A stretch of 15,870 nt of DNA from positions 1-15,870 of the forward strand of contig CAYLZO010000117.1 in NCBI GenBank assembly GCA_964387775.1. The letters are read 5' to 3'. This stretch comes from CAYLZO01 sp964387775. GTDB taxonomy: Bacteria; Chloroflexota; Anaerolineae; JAAYZQ01. The position numbers and the translations under genes were made by a program. A model generated the notes under the pieces. It did no database searches, was not told the origin of the DNA, and worked only from the letters and a program-made list of their open reading frames with translations. Below, one piece after another: positions 6,045-13,602 of the stretch (position 1 is its first letter; each line of letters opens with the position of its first letter).

Positions 6045-6096
6045 CCAATGAGCCAATGACCAAGACCCGATTGGGATTTCGACGTGGGTCATTGGT
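6033..6096. repeat. AATGACC-type repeat at the GT2/GT-C junction
   Basis: The 12-mer AATGACCCATGA at 6033-6044 is identical to 13472-13483, and ATTGGGATTTC at 6070-6080 is identical to 13587-13597, so this stretch is kin to the shell around palindromic element copy 2. CCAATGACC (6053-6061) is inverted with GGTCATTGG (6088-6096). The unit contains the end of the GT2 gene and the first 18 or so codons of the GT-C gene. Confidence 0.65.
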
Positions 6097-8956
6097 CATT
6101 TTGATCCTCTTGGCCTTTGCCCTGCGCGTCTATAACCTGGGCGGGCTGGAGTTTTGGTTCGACGAGGCCATCAGCTCCAACGTCGCAGGCTTGGGCTGGC
6201 CGGGCGCCGTCGAGTATCTGCGCAGCGAGCCTTTCGAGCATCCCCCGCTCTACTATCTCTCGCTCTACCCCTGGCAGTTGCTGGCGGGCAGCAGCGAGTT
6301 TGCCCTGCGTTTCTACTCGGTTTTTTGGGGCCTCCTCTTTGTTCCGCTGCTCTACGCGCTGATCCGCAGCCTGGCCGGCGGGCGCCTGGCCTGGCTGGCG
6401 GCCCTGCTCGCTACCCTTTCTCCCTTTTTGGTGGCTTACTCGCAGGAAACGCGCATGTATACCCTGCTGCCCTGCCTGGCCGTTTTCGCCCTGTACACTT
6501 TCCATCGGGCGGTGGAGCGGGGACGTCCCCGCTGGTGGCTTGCCTACGCCGTGCTGACCGCCGTCGGCGTGGCGACCCATTACTACTTTGCACTCGTGTG
6601 GGTGGTCACTACGGCTTACCTCCTGTTGGAGAGAAGGCGCCGGCCCGAGATGTGGCTGTGGGGCTTTGCCATCCAGTCCCTCTTTTTTCTGGCGGGCGTG
6701 GTCTGGCTCGTGGCTGCGCCGGGGCCGAGGAGCTCGCTGCTGCGCATCCTTGGGGGCGAGACGGCTTTCAGCCTGGCGTACAAGCTCAACAAGGTCCTGC
6801 CGGCCCTGATCCTGGCCGAGATCCGGGGTGGGGAGCTGCCCCCGGTGGCCTACGTCCTGGCCGGTGGAGGCTGGATTCTCACCCTATTGGGCGCCTGGTG
6901 GTCGCGCCAGGGGCGCATCTTGCGGCCCTCGGCCTGGCGGCTGCTCACGTTGCTCTTGGTCGTGCCGCTTGGGGCCTCGCTTCTGATCCCCTATGGCGTG
7001 CTGGCCCGGCACCTGGGCTACACGTTGATCTCGGTCTTGACCTTCGCCGCCCTCGGCTTGCTGGCCCTGCGGCGATTGGGGCGTTTGTGGCTGTCTGTGG
7101 GCATCGTCGCTGTGTTGCTGATTGCCAGCTACGGCCTGGTCGCCCAGCACACCATCGGCAAAGGGGATTTTGGCCGGGCCATGGCCTACGTGGACCGGCA
7201 CGCCCGGCCGGGTGACCTGCTGATCCTGACCCAGCCCGGCCAGCGCCACCTGGTCGATTATCACAACTGGCAGGATTGGTCCGTTCACTTTTTGCCCGCG
7301 AGCCCGATCCCCTTGACACCCGACCTGGTGGACGAGGAGCTGAGCGCCATCGTCGAGGCCCACGATCGCTTCTGGCTCGGTCCTATCGGCGCCTGGACCG
7401 CCGATCCCGAGTCGCTGGTGGAGCAATGGTTGGTCAGCCATGCCTATCAAGCGGAGAAGGCCTGGTTTCCCGAGAGCAGTTCGGCCTCGCTCTTTTTCTC
7501 ACCACGGGAGCCGATGGCCGCGGTGCCGACGGGCCGGCTTGTCTGGGGCGGGCGCATCCTCCTGCAATACGCCTCCGCCGGGCCGCTCGACGTCGCCGAG
7601 GGCGATGCAGTGCGGCTCCGCCTCCAGTGGCGTTCGGGCTTGAACCTGGACGCACGCTACGAGGTCGTCCTCCGCCTGGTGGACGGCGAGGGCCGCGTCT
7701 GGGCCGAGCGTCGCAGCGAGCCGTGCGGCGGCTGGTGCCCGACCGACACCTGGCAAGCGGCCCGCCTCTACAAAGACCTGCACGCGCTGTGGGTGCCGCC
7801 CGGGACGCCACCTGGGTCCTACCGGCTCCAGGCGGCGTGGCAGCCCCTCGGCGGGGGGGCACCACTCCCTGTCGCGGAGGAGGGGCAGCGGGTGGAGCAG
7901 GCGGTCTTGACCGAGGTCCTCGTGCTCGACACCCAGGCGGAGGAGGGGGAGCCGCAAGCCATGCCCAATCCCCTGGAGGCCACCTTTGGAGGCCAGATCA
8001 CGCTGCTCGGCTACGAGCCGGAGCGCCTCAAGGTCCAACCCGGTGAGATCGTATACCTGGAGACCCACTGGCACGCCGACGCGCCGCCGGGCGACGACCT
8101 GAACCTTCGGATCGAGTTGGTGGACGGCCGGGGCCGCGCTGTGGCCGATTGGCAGATGACCCCTTCCCTTGATAGTTATCCGACCGGGCTCTGGAAGCCC
8201 GGCGACTATGTCCGGGGGCAGTACGCCCTCCGGCTGCCCGGCACGCTCAAGCCTGGGCGCTACCGGCTACGGATCGCCGTGGTGGATTCCACCGGCGCCA
8301 GGCTGGATTTGCAGGGCCAAAAGACCCGCCGGCTGCTGGACGGGCTGCTCACCCTGCACAGCGCGCTCGAAGGGCAGGAACTGGCCTTGACCTCCGTCCG
8401 GGTGGTGGACCGCCCCCGGACGTTCCGCTTGCCCGATATTGAGCAGCCGCTGGACGTCACCGTCGGGCGCAAGGCCCACCTGGTCGGCTACGATCTCGAC
8501 ACGGAGCAGGCCCACGCCGGCGGCCGCGTCAACCTGACCCTCTATTGGCAGGCAGATGGCCCCCTGGCGAAACCTTTTAAGGTCTTTACGCATCTAATAG
8601 ATGGGGAGGGCCGGCTGTGGACCCAACACGACGGGCCGCCGGGCGGGGGCTGCTGCCCGGCCAACACCTGGGCTGAGGGCGAGGTCGTCGTCGACGAGCA
8701 TCCGATTGCCCTGGGCACCGACGTGCCGCCGGGCACCTACCGGCTGGTGGTCGGCATGTACGACGAGGAGAACGATACGCGCCTGCCGGCCTTTGCCGCC
8801 GACGGGCAGCCCTATGCCCGGGATCGTGTGCCGCTGGCCAAGGTGGACGTGCAAGCGGCCGTGACGAGCAGCGGTCAAGGGCCGGCCGCCGTCGAGCCCA
8901 CGTTCGAATACGAGTTCAGGATCTATCTGCCCCTGGTCGACCGGGGGCAGCCGTAG
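6041..8956 (+). CDS. PMT/ArnT-like GT-C membrane glycosyltransferase with C-terminal beta-sandwich repeats
   Basis: The 971 residues split into a membrane half and an outer half. Residues 17-370 hold about nine hydrophobic segments, with the GT-C signature FWFDEA at 38-43 (catalytic-type Asp41-Glu42) in the first loop, EHPPLYY at 66-72 and QETRMY at 135-140. This is the pattern of GT39/GT83-type enzymes that move a sugar from polyprenyl phosphate to an acceptor outside the cytoplasmic membrane. Residues about 370-500 form a soluble domain often seen in this group. Three related beta-sandwich units follow, near 503-630, 650-790 and 805-940, each ending in a PPGxY- or KPGRYRL-like strand. Units one and three carry Cys pairs (CGGWC at 562-566, GCCP at 870-873). 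The tail reads FRIYLPLVDRGQP. The ATG at 6041 overlaps the GT2 stop as ATGA; residues 1-18 come from a repeat. Confidence 0.85.
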   Translation: MTNEPMTKTRLGFRRGSLVILILLAFALRVYNLGGLEFWFDEAISSNVAGLGWPGAVEYLRSEPFEHPPLYYLSLYPWQLLAGSSEFALRFYSVFWGLLFVPLLYALIRSLAGGRLAWLAALLATLSPFLVAYSQETRMYTLLPCLAVFALYTFHRAVERGRPRWWLAYAVLTAVGVATHYYFALVWVVTTAYLLLERRRRPEMWLWGFAIQSLFFLAGVVWLVAAPGPRSSLLRILGGETAFSLAYKLNKVLPALILAEIRGGELPPVAYVLAGGGWILTLLGAWWSRQGRILRPSAWRLLTLLLVVPLGASLLIPYGVLARHLGYTLISVLTFAALGLLALRRLGRLWLSVGIVAVLLIASYGLVAQHTIGKGDFGRAMAYVDRHARPGDLLILTQPGQRHLVDYHNWQDWSVHFLPASPIPLTPDLVDEELSAIVEAHDRFWLGPIGAWTADPESLVEQWLVSHAYQAEKAWFPESSSASLFFSPREPMAAVPTGRLVWGGRILLQYASAGPLDVAEGDAVRLRLQWRSGLNLDARYEVVLRLVDGEGRVWAERRSEPCGGWCPTDTWQAARLYKDLHALWVPPGTPPGSYRLQAAWQPLGGGAPLPVAEEGQRVEQAVLTEVLVLDTQAEEGEPQAMPNPLEATFGGQITLLGYEPERLKVQPGEIVYLETHWHADAPPGDDLNLRIELVDGRGRAVADWQMTPSLDSYPTGLWKPGDYVRGQYALRLPGTLKPGRYRLRIAVVDSTGARLDLQGQKTRRLLDGLLTLHSALEGQELALTSVRVVDRPRTFRLPDIEQPLDVTVGRKAHLVGYDLDTEQAHAGGRVNLTLYWQADGPLAKPFKVFTHLIDGEGRLWTQHDGPPGGGCCPANTWAEGEVVVDEHPIALGTDVPPGTYRLVVGMYDEENDTRLPAFAADGQPYARDRVPLAKVDVQAAVTSSGQGPAAVEPTFEYEFRIYLPLVDRGQP

Positions 8957-8989
8957 AGGGACCAAAAACCATCAACGAGGAGTACACCG

Positions 8990-9418
8990 ATGCAAAAACC
9001 GATCTATACCCGTGGTCAGAGCTATCTGCTCCGTCTCCCGCCTGGTGAGGACCTCTTGGTCGGCCTCTACCGGGTCTGCCGCGAATACGACATCGAGTTC
9101 GGCGTCTTTGAGGTCCTTGGCGCAGTGCGGAGCGCTACCCTCGGACACCTGGACCAGGAGAGCGGCGAGATCCAGCGTCAGATGCTGGAGAGCGGCCAGG
9201 ATTTGGTCACTTGCAGCGGCAACGTGAGCCCCCAGGGCGAGAGCTTCTACCTGCGGGCCAACGCCATCTTGAGCGACGCCCAGGGCAACCTTTCGGCCGG
9301 CGAGCTGTTGGCTGCCGAAGTGTACATTGCCGAGGTCTTTATCCAGGAACTCAAGGGCGTCGCCCCGGTCCGCGAGCTGGACCCCGAGACCGGCCTCCTG
9401 CTCTGGCCCGTGGTCTGA
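8990..9418 (+). CDS. PPC/DUF296 domain protein
   Basis: This 142-residue protein matches the PPC (plants and prokaryotes conserved, DUF296) fold. It has the opening LLRLPPGEDLLVGL at 13-26, an EVLGAV strand, CSGNVSP at 75-81, a long strand ending in AILSDAQGNLSAGEL at 92-106, and AAEVYIAEVFI at 108-118. The family forms trimers; plant members bind AT-rich DNA, and bacterial ones are of unknown role, often with a metal site. The HxH and GGHL histidines usual in bacterial members read R89, N91 and E105 here, so a metal site of that type is probably absent. GAGGAG sits seven bases before the ATG. The stop codon shares one base with the ATG of ubiE (TGATG), so the two are probably translated together. 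Confidence 0.82.
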   Translation: MQKPIYTRGQSYLLRLPPGEDLLVGLYRVCREYDIEFGVFEVLGAVRSATLGHLDQESGEIQRQMLESGQDLVTCSGNVSPQGESFYLRANAILSDAQGNLSAGELLAAEVYIAEVFIQELKGVAPVRELDPETGLLLWPVV

Positions 9419-10167
9419 TGGCCGGAGGACCGCCATCGCCCCTGCCCCCGCCCGAACAGAAGGCCGTTTACGTCCGGGAGATGTTTGGCCGCATCGCCCG
9501 GCGCTACGACCTGATGAACCGCCTCATGACCCTGGGGCGCGACCGGGCCTGGCGCCGCGACACGGTGGCCCCGGTCCTCGACCCGGCCTCGGGCGGGGCA
9601 GGGCGCATTCTGGACGTCGCCACCGGCACCGGGGACCTCGTCTTTGAGGTGCTCCGTCAAGAGCCCGGCATCCAGGCCGTGGGCCTCGATTTTGTGCCGG
9701 AAATGCTGCGCTTGGCACAACATAAAGCCGAAGAGACTCCAGAATCGGGGCGGGGGTCGCCGGCCTGGCTCGGGGGGGATGCCTTGCGGCTGCCTTTTCT
9801 CGATAGGACCTTTGACGGCGTGGTGACCGCCTTTGCCCTGCGCAACGTGACCGACATCCCGGCTGCCTTTGCCGAAATGGCCCGGGTGACGCGCCCCGGC
9901 GGGCGCCTCAGCTGCCTGGAGATCGCCAAGCCCCGCCTCCCCTTTTTCCGCCGCCTGTTCAATCTCTACTTTTACCGGCTGGTGCCCCTGGTCGGCGGGT
10001 TGATCACGGGCCAGCGGTCGGCCTACACCTACTTGCCTCACTCGCTGACCGGCTTTCTGACGCCCGACGAAATCGTGGGCGTGATGCGCCAGACCGGCTG
10101 GCGCGACGTGGGCTACCGGCGGCTGATGCTGGGCACGGTGGCCGTGCACTCGGGCACCAGGGCGTGA
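9418..10167 (+). CDS. ubiE: Demethylmenaquinone methyltransferase (UbiE/MenG)
   Basis: This 249-residue SAM-dependent methyltransferase carries out the last step of menaquinone synthesis, the C-methylation of demethylmenaquinone, at the inner face of the membrane. Family signatures: VREMFGRIARRYDLMNRLMT at 19-38, motif I LDVATGTGDL at 65-74, an acidic residue after motif I in VGLDFVPEML at 88-97, FALRNVTD at 139-146, and YTYLPHSLTGF at 203-213. Length is normal for the family. The ATG overlaps the last base of the PPC stop codon, with no separate ribosome-binding site needed. An alternative upstream start in the same frame would overlap the whole second half of the PPC gene and is rejected. 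The finding implies menaquinone respiration. No other men genes are in the window. Confidence 0.93.
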   Translation: MAGGPPSPLPPPEQKAVYVREMFGRIARRYDLMNRLMTLGRDRAWRRDTVAPVLDPASGGAGRILDVATGTGDLVFEVLRQEPGIQAVGLDFVPEMLRLAQHKAEETPESGRGSPAWLGGDALRLPFLDRTFDGVVTAFALRNVTDIPAAFAEMARVTRPGGRLSCLEIAKPRLPFFRRLFNLYFYRLVPLVGGLITGQRSAYTYLPHSLTGFLTPDEIVGVMRQTGWRDVGYRRLMLGTVAVHSGTRA

Positions 10168-10211
10168 CTGCGTAAAAAGCAGGTATCCCTCTGTGCCTGA
10201 CCGCCACAGGC

Positions 10212-10240
10212 TTGCCAATGGCATCGAAAAATAGTACAAT
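10212..10240 (+). promoter_or_regulatory. Promoter of the double-GNAT gene
   Basis: TTGCCA (10212-10217) and TACAAT (10235-10240) are separated by 17 bases. Transcription would start near 10247, about 78 nt before the GTG start at 10325. It lies 44 bases after the ubiE stop and marks the beginning of a second plus-strand group. Confidence 0.75.
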
Positions 10241-10324
10241 GGGACGCGGTGGTTGAGAAATAGATGCTACTTTCAACCGCTCCAGCGCTATCTAGTGGGG
10301 TGCAGAGAGGACCAGGAGAAACGG

Positions 10325-11350
10325 GTGTTTGGGCCATTCACGCTGGGTGACAGCTTTCGCGTCTACCGCCTCCAACGGCGGGGGATCTCGCTCGATCCGC
10401 AGCGTGCTTTGATACAACCTTATAATCCCTTGTGGGAGGCGTCGCTGGCTTTTCTGACGCAACACGCCATGGGGCAGCCGACCTACGTGCTCTACGACCC
10501 CCACGACGGGGAGGCATTCGTCCAGCTCCGGTACCGGCCCCACCAGGCGGCGGCCGACGTGACGTACGTGGCCCCCTCGCTGGCGGAGAACTATCGGGCG
10601 ACCAATGCCTGGGCGCGCCTGCTCGAGGGGGCTTGCACCGAGGCGGCCAGACGCGGCATTCAGCGCGTCTTTGCCAACGTGCTCGAGTCGAGCGCCGAGG
10701 TCGAGGTCTTTCACCAGGCGGGCTTTACCCTCTATGCCGGGGAGGACATCTATCGCCGGGATGGAGAGGGGTTAGCGGCCGCTCCGTCCCCAGGTGAAGT
10801 GTCGTTGCGGCCCCAGCGCCCAGAGGACTGGCCGGCTGTGCAAAAGCTCTGCGTGGCCGTCACGCCGCAGCGGGTGCGCCAGGCGGAAGGCGGCATCGGG
10901 CTGACGATGGGCTGGGAAAAGAACTGCCGTCGCTACGTGCTGCCGGGGGACCATGGGCACGAGCTCTTGGCTATGCTGAGCTTCTGCGCCGGCGTGCGGG
11001 GGAACTGGCTTCGCATCTTGATCCATCCCGAGGCGCGGGACCTGGCCGAACCCCTGGTGCGATGGGGTCTCGGAACGTTGCACAAAGAGCCGGGCCAGCC
11101 GATCTTTTGCAACGTGCGGCAGTACGAGGGCGGCGTGCGCACGAGCCTGGAGGCGGCGGGCTTTGAGCTCTATGCCCGGCGGGTGCTCATGGGCAAACAT
11201 ACGGTCGCCTGGGTCAAGACACCGGGCCAGGAATTGGTCCCGGCGCTCAAAGGCAGTGCTGAACCGGTGCCGCCGGCCTTTCGCATCAAGGGCGAATCAG
11301 AGTTCCAGGTCAAGGAAGGGCAGTTGGCAACGGAGCGGGACGCGTCTTGA
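10325..11350 (+). CDS. Protein with two GNAT-like acetyltransferase domains
   Basis: With a GTG start the product has 341 residues. The frame is open 24 codons further up, but AGGAG at 10314-10318, six bases before the GTG at 10325, and the predicted leader favour the shorter form. The first half (about 1-150) and second half (about 165-325) each look like a GNAT fold. Each has an edge of the type ESSAEVEVFHQAGFTLY or TSLEAAGFELYARR, which is the usual motif-B ending of N-acetyltransferases, and the second begins with SLRPQRPEDWPAVQKL. The acetyl-CoA-binding Q/RxxGxG/A loop is not obvious in either half, so catalytic activity is uncertain. I know of similar uncharacterised proteins in Chloroflexota but cannot assign a substrate. 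The last 20 or so residues are charged and probably disordered. Confidence 0.7.
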   Translation: MFGPFTLGDSFRVYRLQRRGISLDPQRALIQPYNPLWEASLAFLTQHAMGQPTYVLYDPHDGEAFVQLRYRPHQAAADVTYVAPSLAENYRATNAWARLLEGACTEAARRGIQRVFANVLESSAEVEVFHQAGFTLYAGEDIYRRDGEGLAAAPSPGEVSLRPQRPEDWPAVQKLCVAVTPQRVRQAEGGIGLTMGWEKNCRRYVLPGDHGHELLAMLSFCAGVRGNWLRILIHPEARDLAEPLVRWGLGTLHKEPGQPIFCNVRQYEGGVRTSLEAAGFELYARRVLMGKHTVAWVKTPGQELVPALKGSAEPVPPAFRIKGESEFQVKEGQLATERDAS

Positions 11351-11366
11351 AAGAGTGTGACGCGTC
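11339..11366. promoter_or_regulatory. Pair of GACGCGTC palindromes 20 bp apart
   Basis: The 8-bp palindrome GACGCGTC occurs at 11339-11346 (overlapping the end of the GNAT gene) and at 11359-11366, exactly 20 bases apart, about two helical turns. The second is part of a longer dyad (GTGTGACGCGTCTCAC, one mismatched pair). The placement upstream of the R3H ATPase gene suits a binding site for a dimeric regulator, but this is inference. Confidence 0.35.
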
Positions 11367-11433
11367 TCACGGACAAAGATCGGCAAAGTGTGTAGACTAT
11401 AACTGGGAAATTGATGCGACTCTGTTGAGACGT

Positions 11434-11466
11434 CGTACCGATGGGGGGATAGCCCCCATCGGTACG
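11434..11466 (+). other. 14-bp perfect hairpin upstream of the R3H ATPase gene
   Basis: CGTACCGATGGGGG (11434-11447) pairs perfectly with CCCCCATCGGTACG (11453-11466), with a 5-base loop. It is followed by CACCAGTGATCG and not by a T-run, so it is not a standard intrinsic terminator. It ends 31 bases before the ATG at 11498. It may separate the GNAT gene from the ATPase gene by RNA processing, or act on translation. Confidence 0.6.
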
Positions 11467-11497
11467 CACCAGTGATCGCTGCACTATTGAGGGGTGA

Positions 11498-13027
11498 ATG
11501 AAACAGAATCATATGGACCTAGAAGCCCTGTTAGACGTGCTTCCTTCGTCCATCCGTGAAAAGATTATACAACAGAATGGAACGTCGGATCTGCTAGAGG
11601 TCGTTCTGGACCTGGGGCGCTCGCCTGAGGCGCGTTTTCTGAGCCAGGAGGTGACGCTCAACCAGCGGGAAGTGACGCGGGAAGAGCTCGACTTTGTCGT
11701 AGAGCGCGTCAGCGATTTCACCACCGACAACCGCGCCGGCATCGAGCGGACCTTGCACCGCATCTCGTGCATCCGCAACCGCCAGGGCGGCATCGTGGGC
11801 TTGACCCTGCGCGTCGGCCGGGCTGTGTATGGCACAGTGGACATCGTCCGCGACCTCCTCGATTCGGACCAGAGCATCCTGCTCCTGGGCAAGCCGGGGG
11901 TGGGCAAGACGACCCTGTTGCGTGAGGCGGCCCGGGTCCTGGCCGAGGAAAAGCGGGTCGTCGTGGTGGACACCTCCAACGAGATCGGGGGCGATGGCGA
12001 TATCCCCCACCCGGCCATCGGCCGGGCGCGGCGGATGCAGGTCGCCACGCCCGAGTTCCAGCACGAGGTGATGATCGAGGCGGTGGAGAATCACATGCCC
12101 GAGGTGATCATCATCGACGAGATCGGGCGCGAATTGGAGGCTGCCGCCGCGCGGACCATCGCCGAGCGGGGCGTACAGCTCGTCGGCACGGCGCACGGCA
12201 TCACCCTGGAAAACTTGCTGCAAAACCCGACGCTGAGCGACCTGGTGGGCGGTGTTCAGGCCGTGACCCTGAGTGACGAGGAGGCGCGCCGCCGCGGCAC
12301 GCAAAAGACGGTGTTGGAGCGGATGGCGCCGCCGACCTTTGACGTGGTCATCGAGATCAAGGACTGGCACCACTTTGCTGTGCATCGCGACGTGGCGGCT
12401 TCGGTGGATGCCCTGTTGCGCGGCCGCAGCCGGCCGCCCGAGATCCGGTACCGGGACGAGTCTGGCGAAGTGCAGATCGAGCAGGCGCCCGCTGTGCCCA
12501 AACTGCAGCAGGACCTGGACGCGATCCGCGAGCGTCCCCTGCCCGAGGCGACGCCGCCCAAGGTCCTGAGGGCCTACTCTTACGGCGTTGGCAAAAACCG
12601 GCTCCGGCAGGCGGCCCAAAACCTGCACCTGCCCGTGGAACTCGTGGACGAGCTACGCCGGGCCGACGTGGTCATCACACTGAAGAACTACTACCGGCGG
12701 CGGCCGCAGCCCATCGCCGAGGCCGAGCGGCGAGGCATTCCCATCCACGTCCTGCGCTCCAACACGGTGGCCCAGATGGAGAGCTGCCTGGCCGACATCT
12801 TTGGGCTCGACATCTCGGACATGGACCCCATGGCCATCGCCATGCGCGAAACGGAAGACGCGATCCGCAAGGTGATGTCGGGCGCCAAGTCCATCGACCT
12901 GTCGTCTCAGAATTCCTACATCCGGCGTCTGCAACACGAGATGGCCCGTCAGGCCAATCTGGTTTCTCATAGCTACGGCAAGGACCCCCGGCGTCACGTG
13001 CGGATCTATGCGACGCCGAAACGGTAA
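11498..13027 (+). CDS. SpoIIIAA/Ycf45-like AAA ATPase with C-terminal R3H domain
   Basis: This 509-residue protein has an N-terminal region of about 100 residues, then a P-loop ATPase: Walker A GKPGVGKTT at 131-139, DTSNEIGGDGD at 158-168, Walker B VIIIDEIG at 203-210, and TAHG at 231-234 as sensor. The arrangement is that of the SpoIIIAA/Ycf45 group related to secretion-type ATPases. After a variable linker (about 310-355), residues 355-465 form a conserved domain, and 475-505 is an R3H-like single-stranded nucleic acid-binding motif (RRLQHEMARQANLVSHSYG). Proteins of this build are common in Cyanobacteria and Chloroflexota and have no firm function; nucleic acid binding is implied by R3H. 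The ATG at 11498 has AGGGGTGA directly upstream, resembling the full anti-SD complement; another ATG lies five codons on. It is followed 38 bases later by the SCP2 gene. Confidence 0.88.
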   Translation: MKQNHMDLEALLDVLPSSIREKIIQQNGTSDLLEVVLDLGRSPEARFLSQEVTLNQREVTREELDFVVERVSDFTTDNRAGIERTLHRISCIRNRQGGIVGLTLRVGRAVYGTVDIVRDLLDSDQSILLLGKPGVGKTTLLREAARVLAEEKRVVVVDTSNEIGGDGDIPHPAIGRARRMQVATPEFQHEVMIEAVENHMPEVIIIDEIGRELEAAAARTIAERGVQLVGTAHGITLENLLQNPTLSDLVGGVQAVTLSDEEARRRGTQKTVLERMAPPTFDVVIEIKDWHHFAVHRDVAASVDALLRGRSRPPEIRYRDESGEVQIEQAPAVPKLQQDLDAIRERPLPEATPPKVLRAYSYGVGKNRLRQAAQNLHLPVELVDELRRADVVITLKNYYRRRPQPIAEAERRGIPIHVLRSNTVAQMESCLADIFGLDISDMDPMAIAMRETEDAIRKVMSGAKSIDLSSQNSYIRRLQHEMARQANLVSHSYGKDPRRHVRIYATPKR

Positions 13028-13065
13028 GGGGAACGCCCCCAATCAATCTCAAGGAGGAGGAAGAA

Positions 13066-13476
13066 ATGGCTTACCTGTTCCCATCTGACGAGTGGATCAA
13101 GGCGATGAAGGACGTGGTCAACGAAAGCGAATCGTACCGCAAGTCGGCCGCCAAGTGGGAGGGGGATTTTTACTTTGTGGCCGAGCCGGGGCCGGGTCTC
13201 TCCGAGCCCGTGGTCCTCTACATCGACCTCTGGCACGGCGAGGCCCGCGAAGCGGGTGCGCTCGAAGACGAGAGCGTCAAGGACCCCGAGTTTGTCATCC
13301 GGGCGCCGGTCAATACCTGGCGCCGGGTCATCGAAAAAAAGCTCGATCCCATCCAGGGGATGGTTACCGGCCAACTGAAGCTCAAGGGGACCATGAGCAA
13401 GATCATGCGCTTTCCCAAGGCGGCGGCCGAGCTGGTCAACTGCGCGACCAAGGTCCCTACCGAATTCCCAGAATGA
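13066..13476 (+). CDS. SCP2 sterol-binding-domain protein
   Basis: This 136-residue protein is a single SCP2-like lipid-binding domain. The pattern VVLYIDLWHGEAREA in the middle, then FVIRAPVNTWRRVIEKKLDPIQGMVTGQLKLKGTMSKIMRFPKAAAELV, is typical of SCP2: a pocket-forming sheet and the loop before the GxLKLxGxxxKxMxF helix. Such proteins bind fatty acyl or other hydrophobic ligands in the cytosol. A very strong ribosome-binding site (AAGGAGGAGG) lies five bases before the ATG. It follows the R3H ATPase gene by 38 bases and is probably cotranscribed. Palindromic element copy 2 starts five bases after its stop codon. Confidence 0.9.
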   Translation: MAYLFPSDEWIKAMKDVVNESESYRKSAAKWEGDFYFVAEPGPGLSEPVVLYIDLWHGEAREAGALEDESVKDPEFVIRAPVNTWRRVIEKKLDPIQGMVTGQLKLKGTMSKIMRFPKAAAELVNCATKVPTEFPE

Positions 13477-13589
13477 CCCATGACTGCCCTGTGAAAAGGG
13501 CAAAAGGGTACGGTGTGTTGTGTGTGCGCTTTGCGCACACACAACACACCGTACCCCACTGACCTTTTTTCATTGGTTCATGGGTCATT
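13472..13589. repeat. 12-bp inverted repeat enclosing palindromic element copy 2
   Basis: AATGACCCATGA (13472-13483) is perfectly inverted with TCATGGGTCATT (13578-13589). The left arm is identical to 6033-6044. It is absent around copy 1, so it appears to be a second repeat into which, or together with which, the 95-bp element settled. The left arm also contains the stop codon of the SCP2 gene (TGA at 13474-13476). Confidence 0.7.
13482..13576 (+). repeat. 95-bp palindromic element, copy 2
   Basis: The centre is a perfect 24-bp stem (13506-13529 with 13533-13556) and a TTT loop. It aligns end to end with the reverse complement of copy 1 (1925-2019), with about nine differences in 95. Within the stem the only difference, T:A in copy 1 versus G:C here, is a paired change. 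A GCCCT/AGGGC side stem is kept on one side, and a T6 tract (13565-13570) lies eight bases after the main stem. It occupies most of the gap between the SCP2 and hydrolase genes. Confidence 0.9.
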
Positions 13590-13602
13590 GGGATTTCTCA
13601 CC

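Noticed and set aside
6154..7215. A 353-codon plus-strand frame within the GT-C gene.
   Set aside because: It is an out-of-frame shadow, with Ala/Gly/Arg-rich composition and no motif.
9247..10239. A 330-codon minus-strand frame.
   Set aside because: It lies antisense to ubiE and the PPC gene and has no recognisable domain.
11594..12628. A 344-codon minus-strand frame rich in His, Asp and Arg.
   Set aside because: It is the antisense shadow of the R3H ATPase gene.
13513..13602. A 30-residue N-terminal extension of the alpha/beta hydrolase.
   Set aside because: It translates the palindromic element and its T-run; the fold begins at the ATG at 13603.
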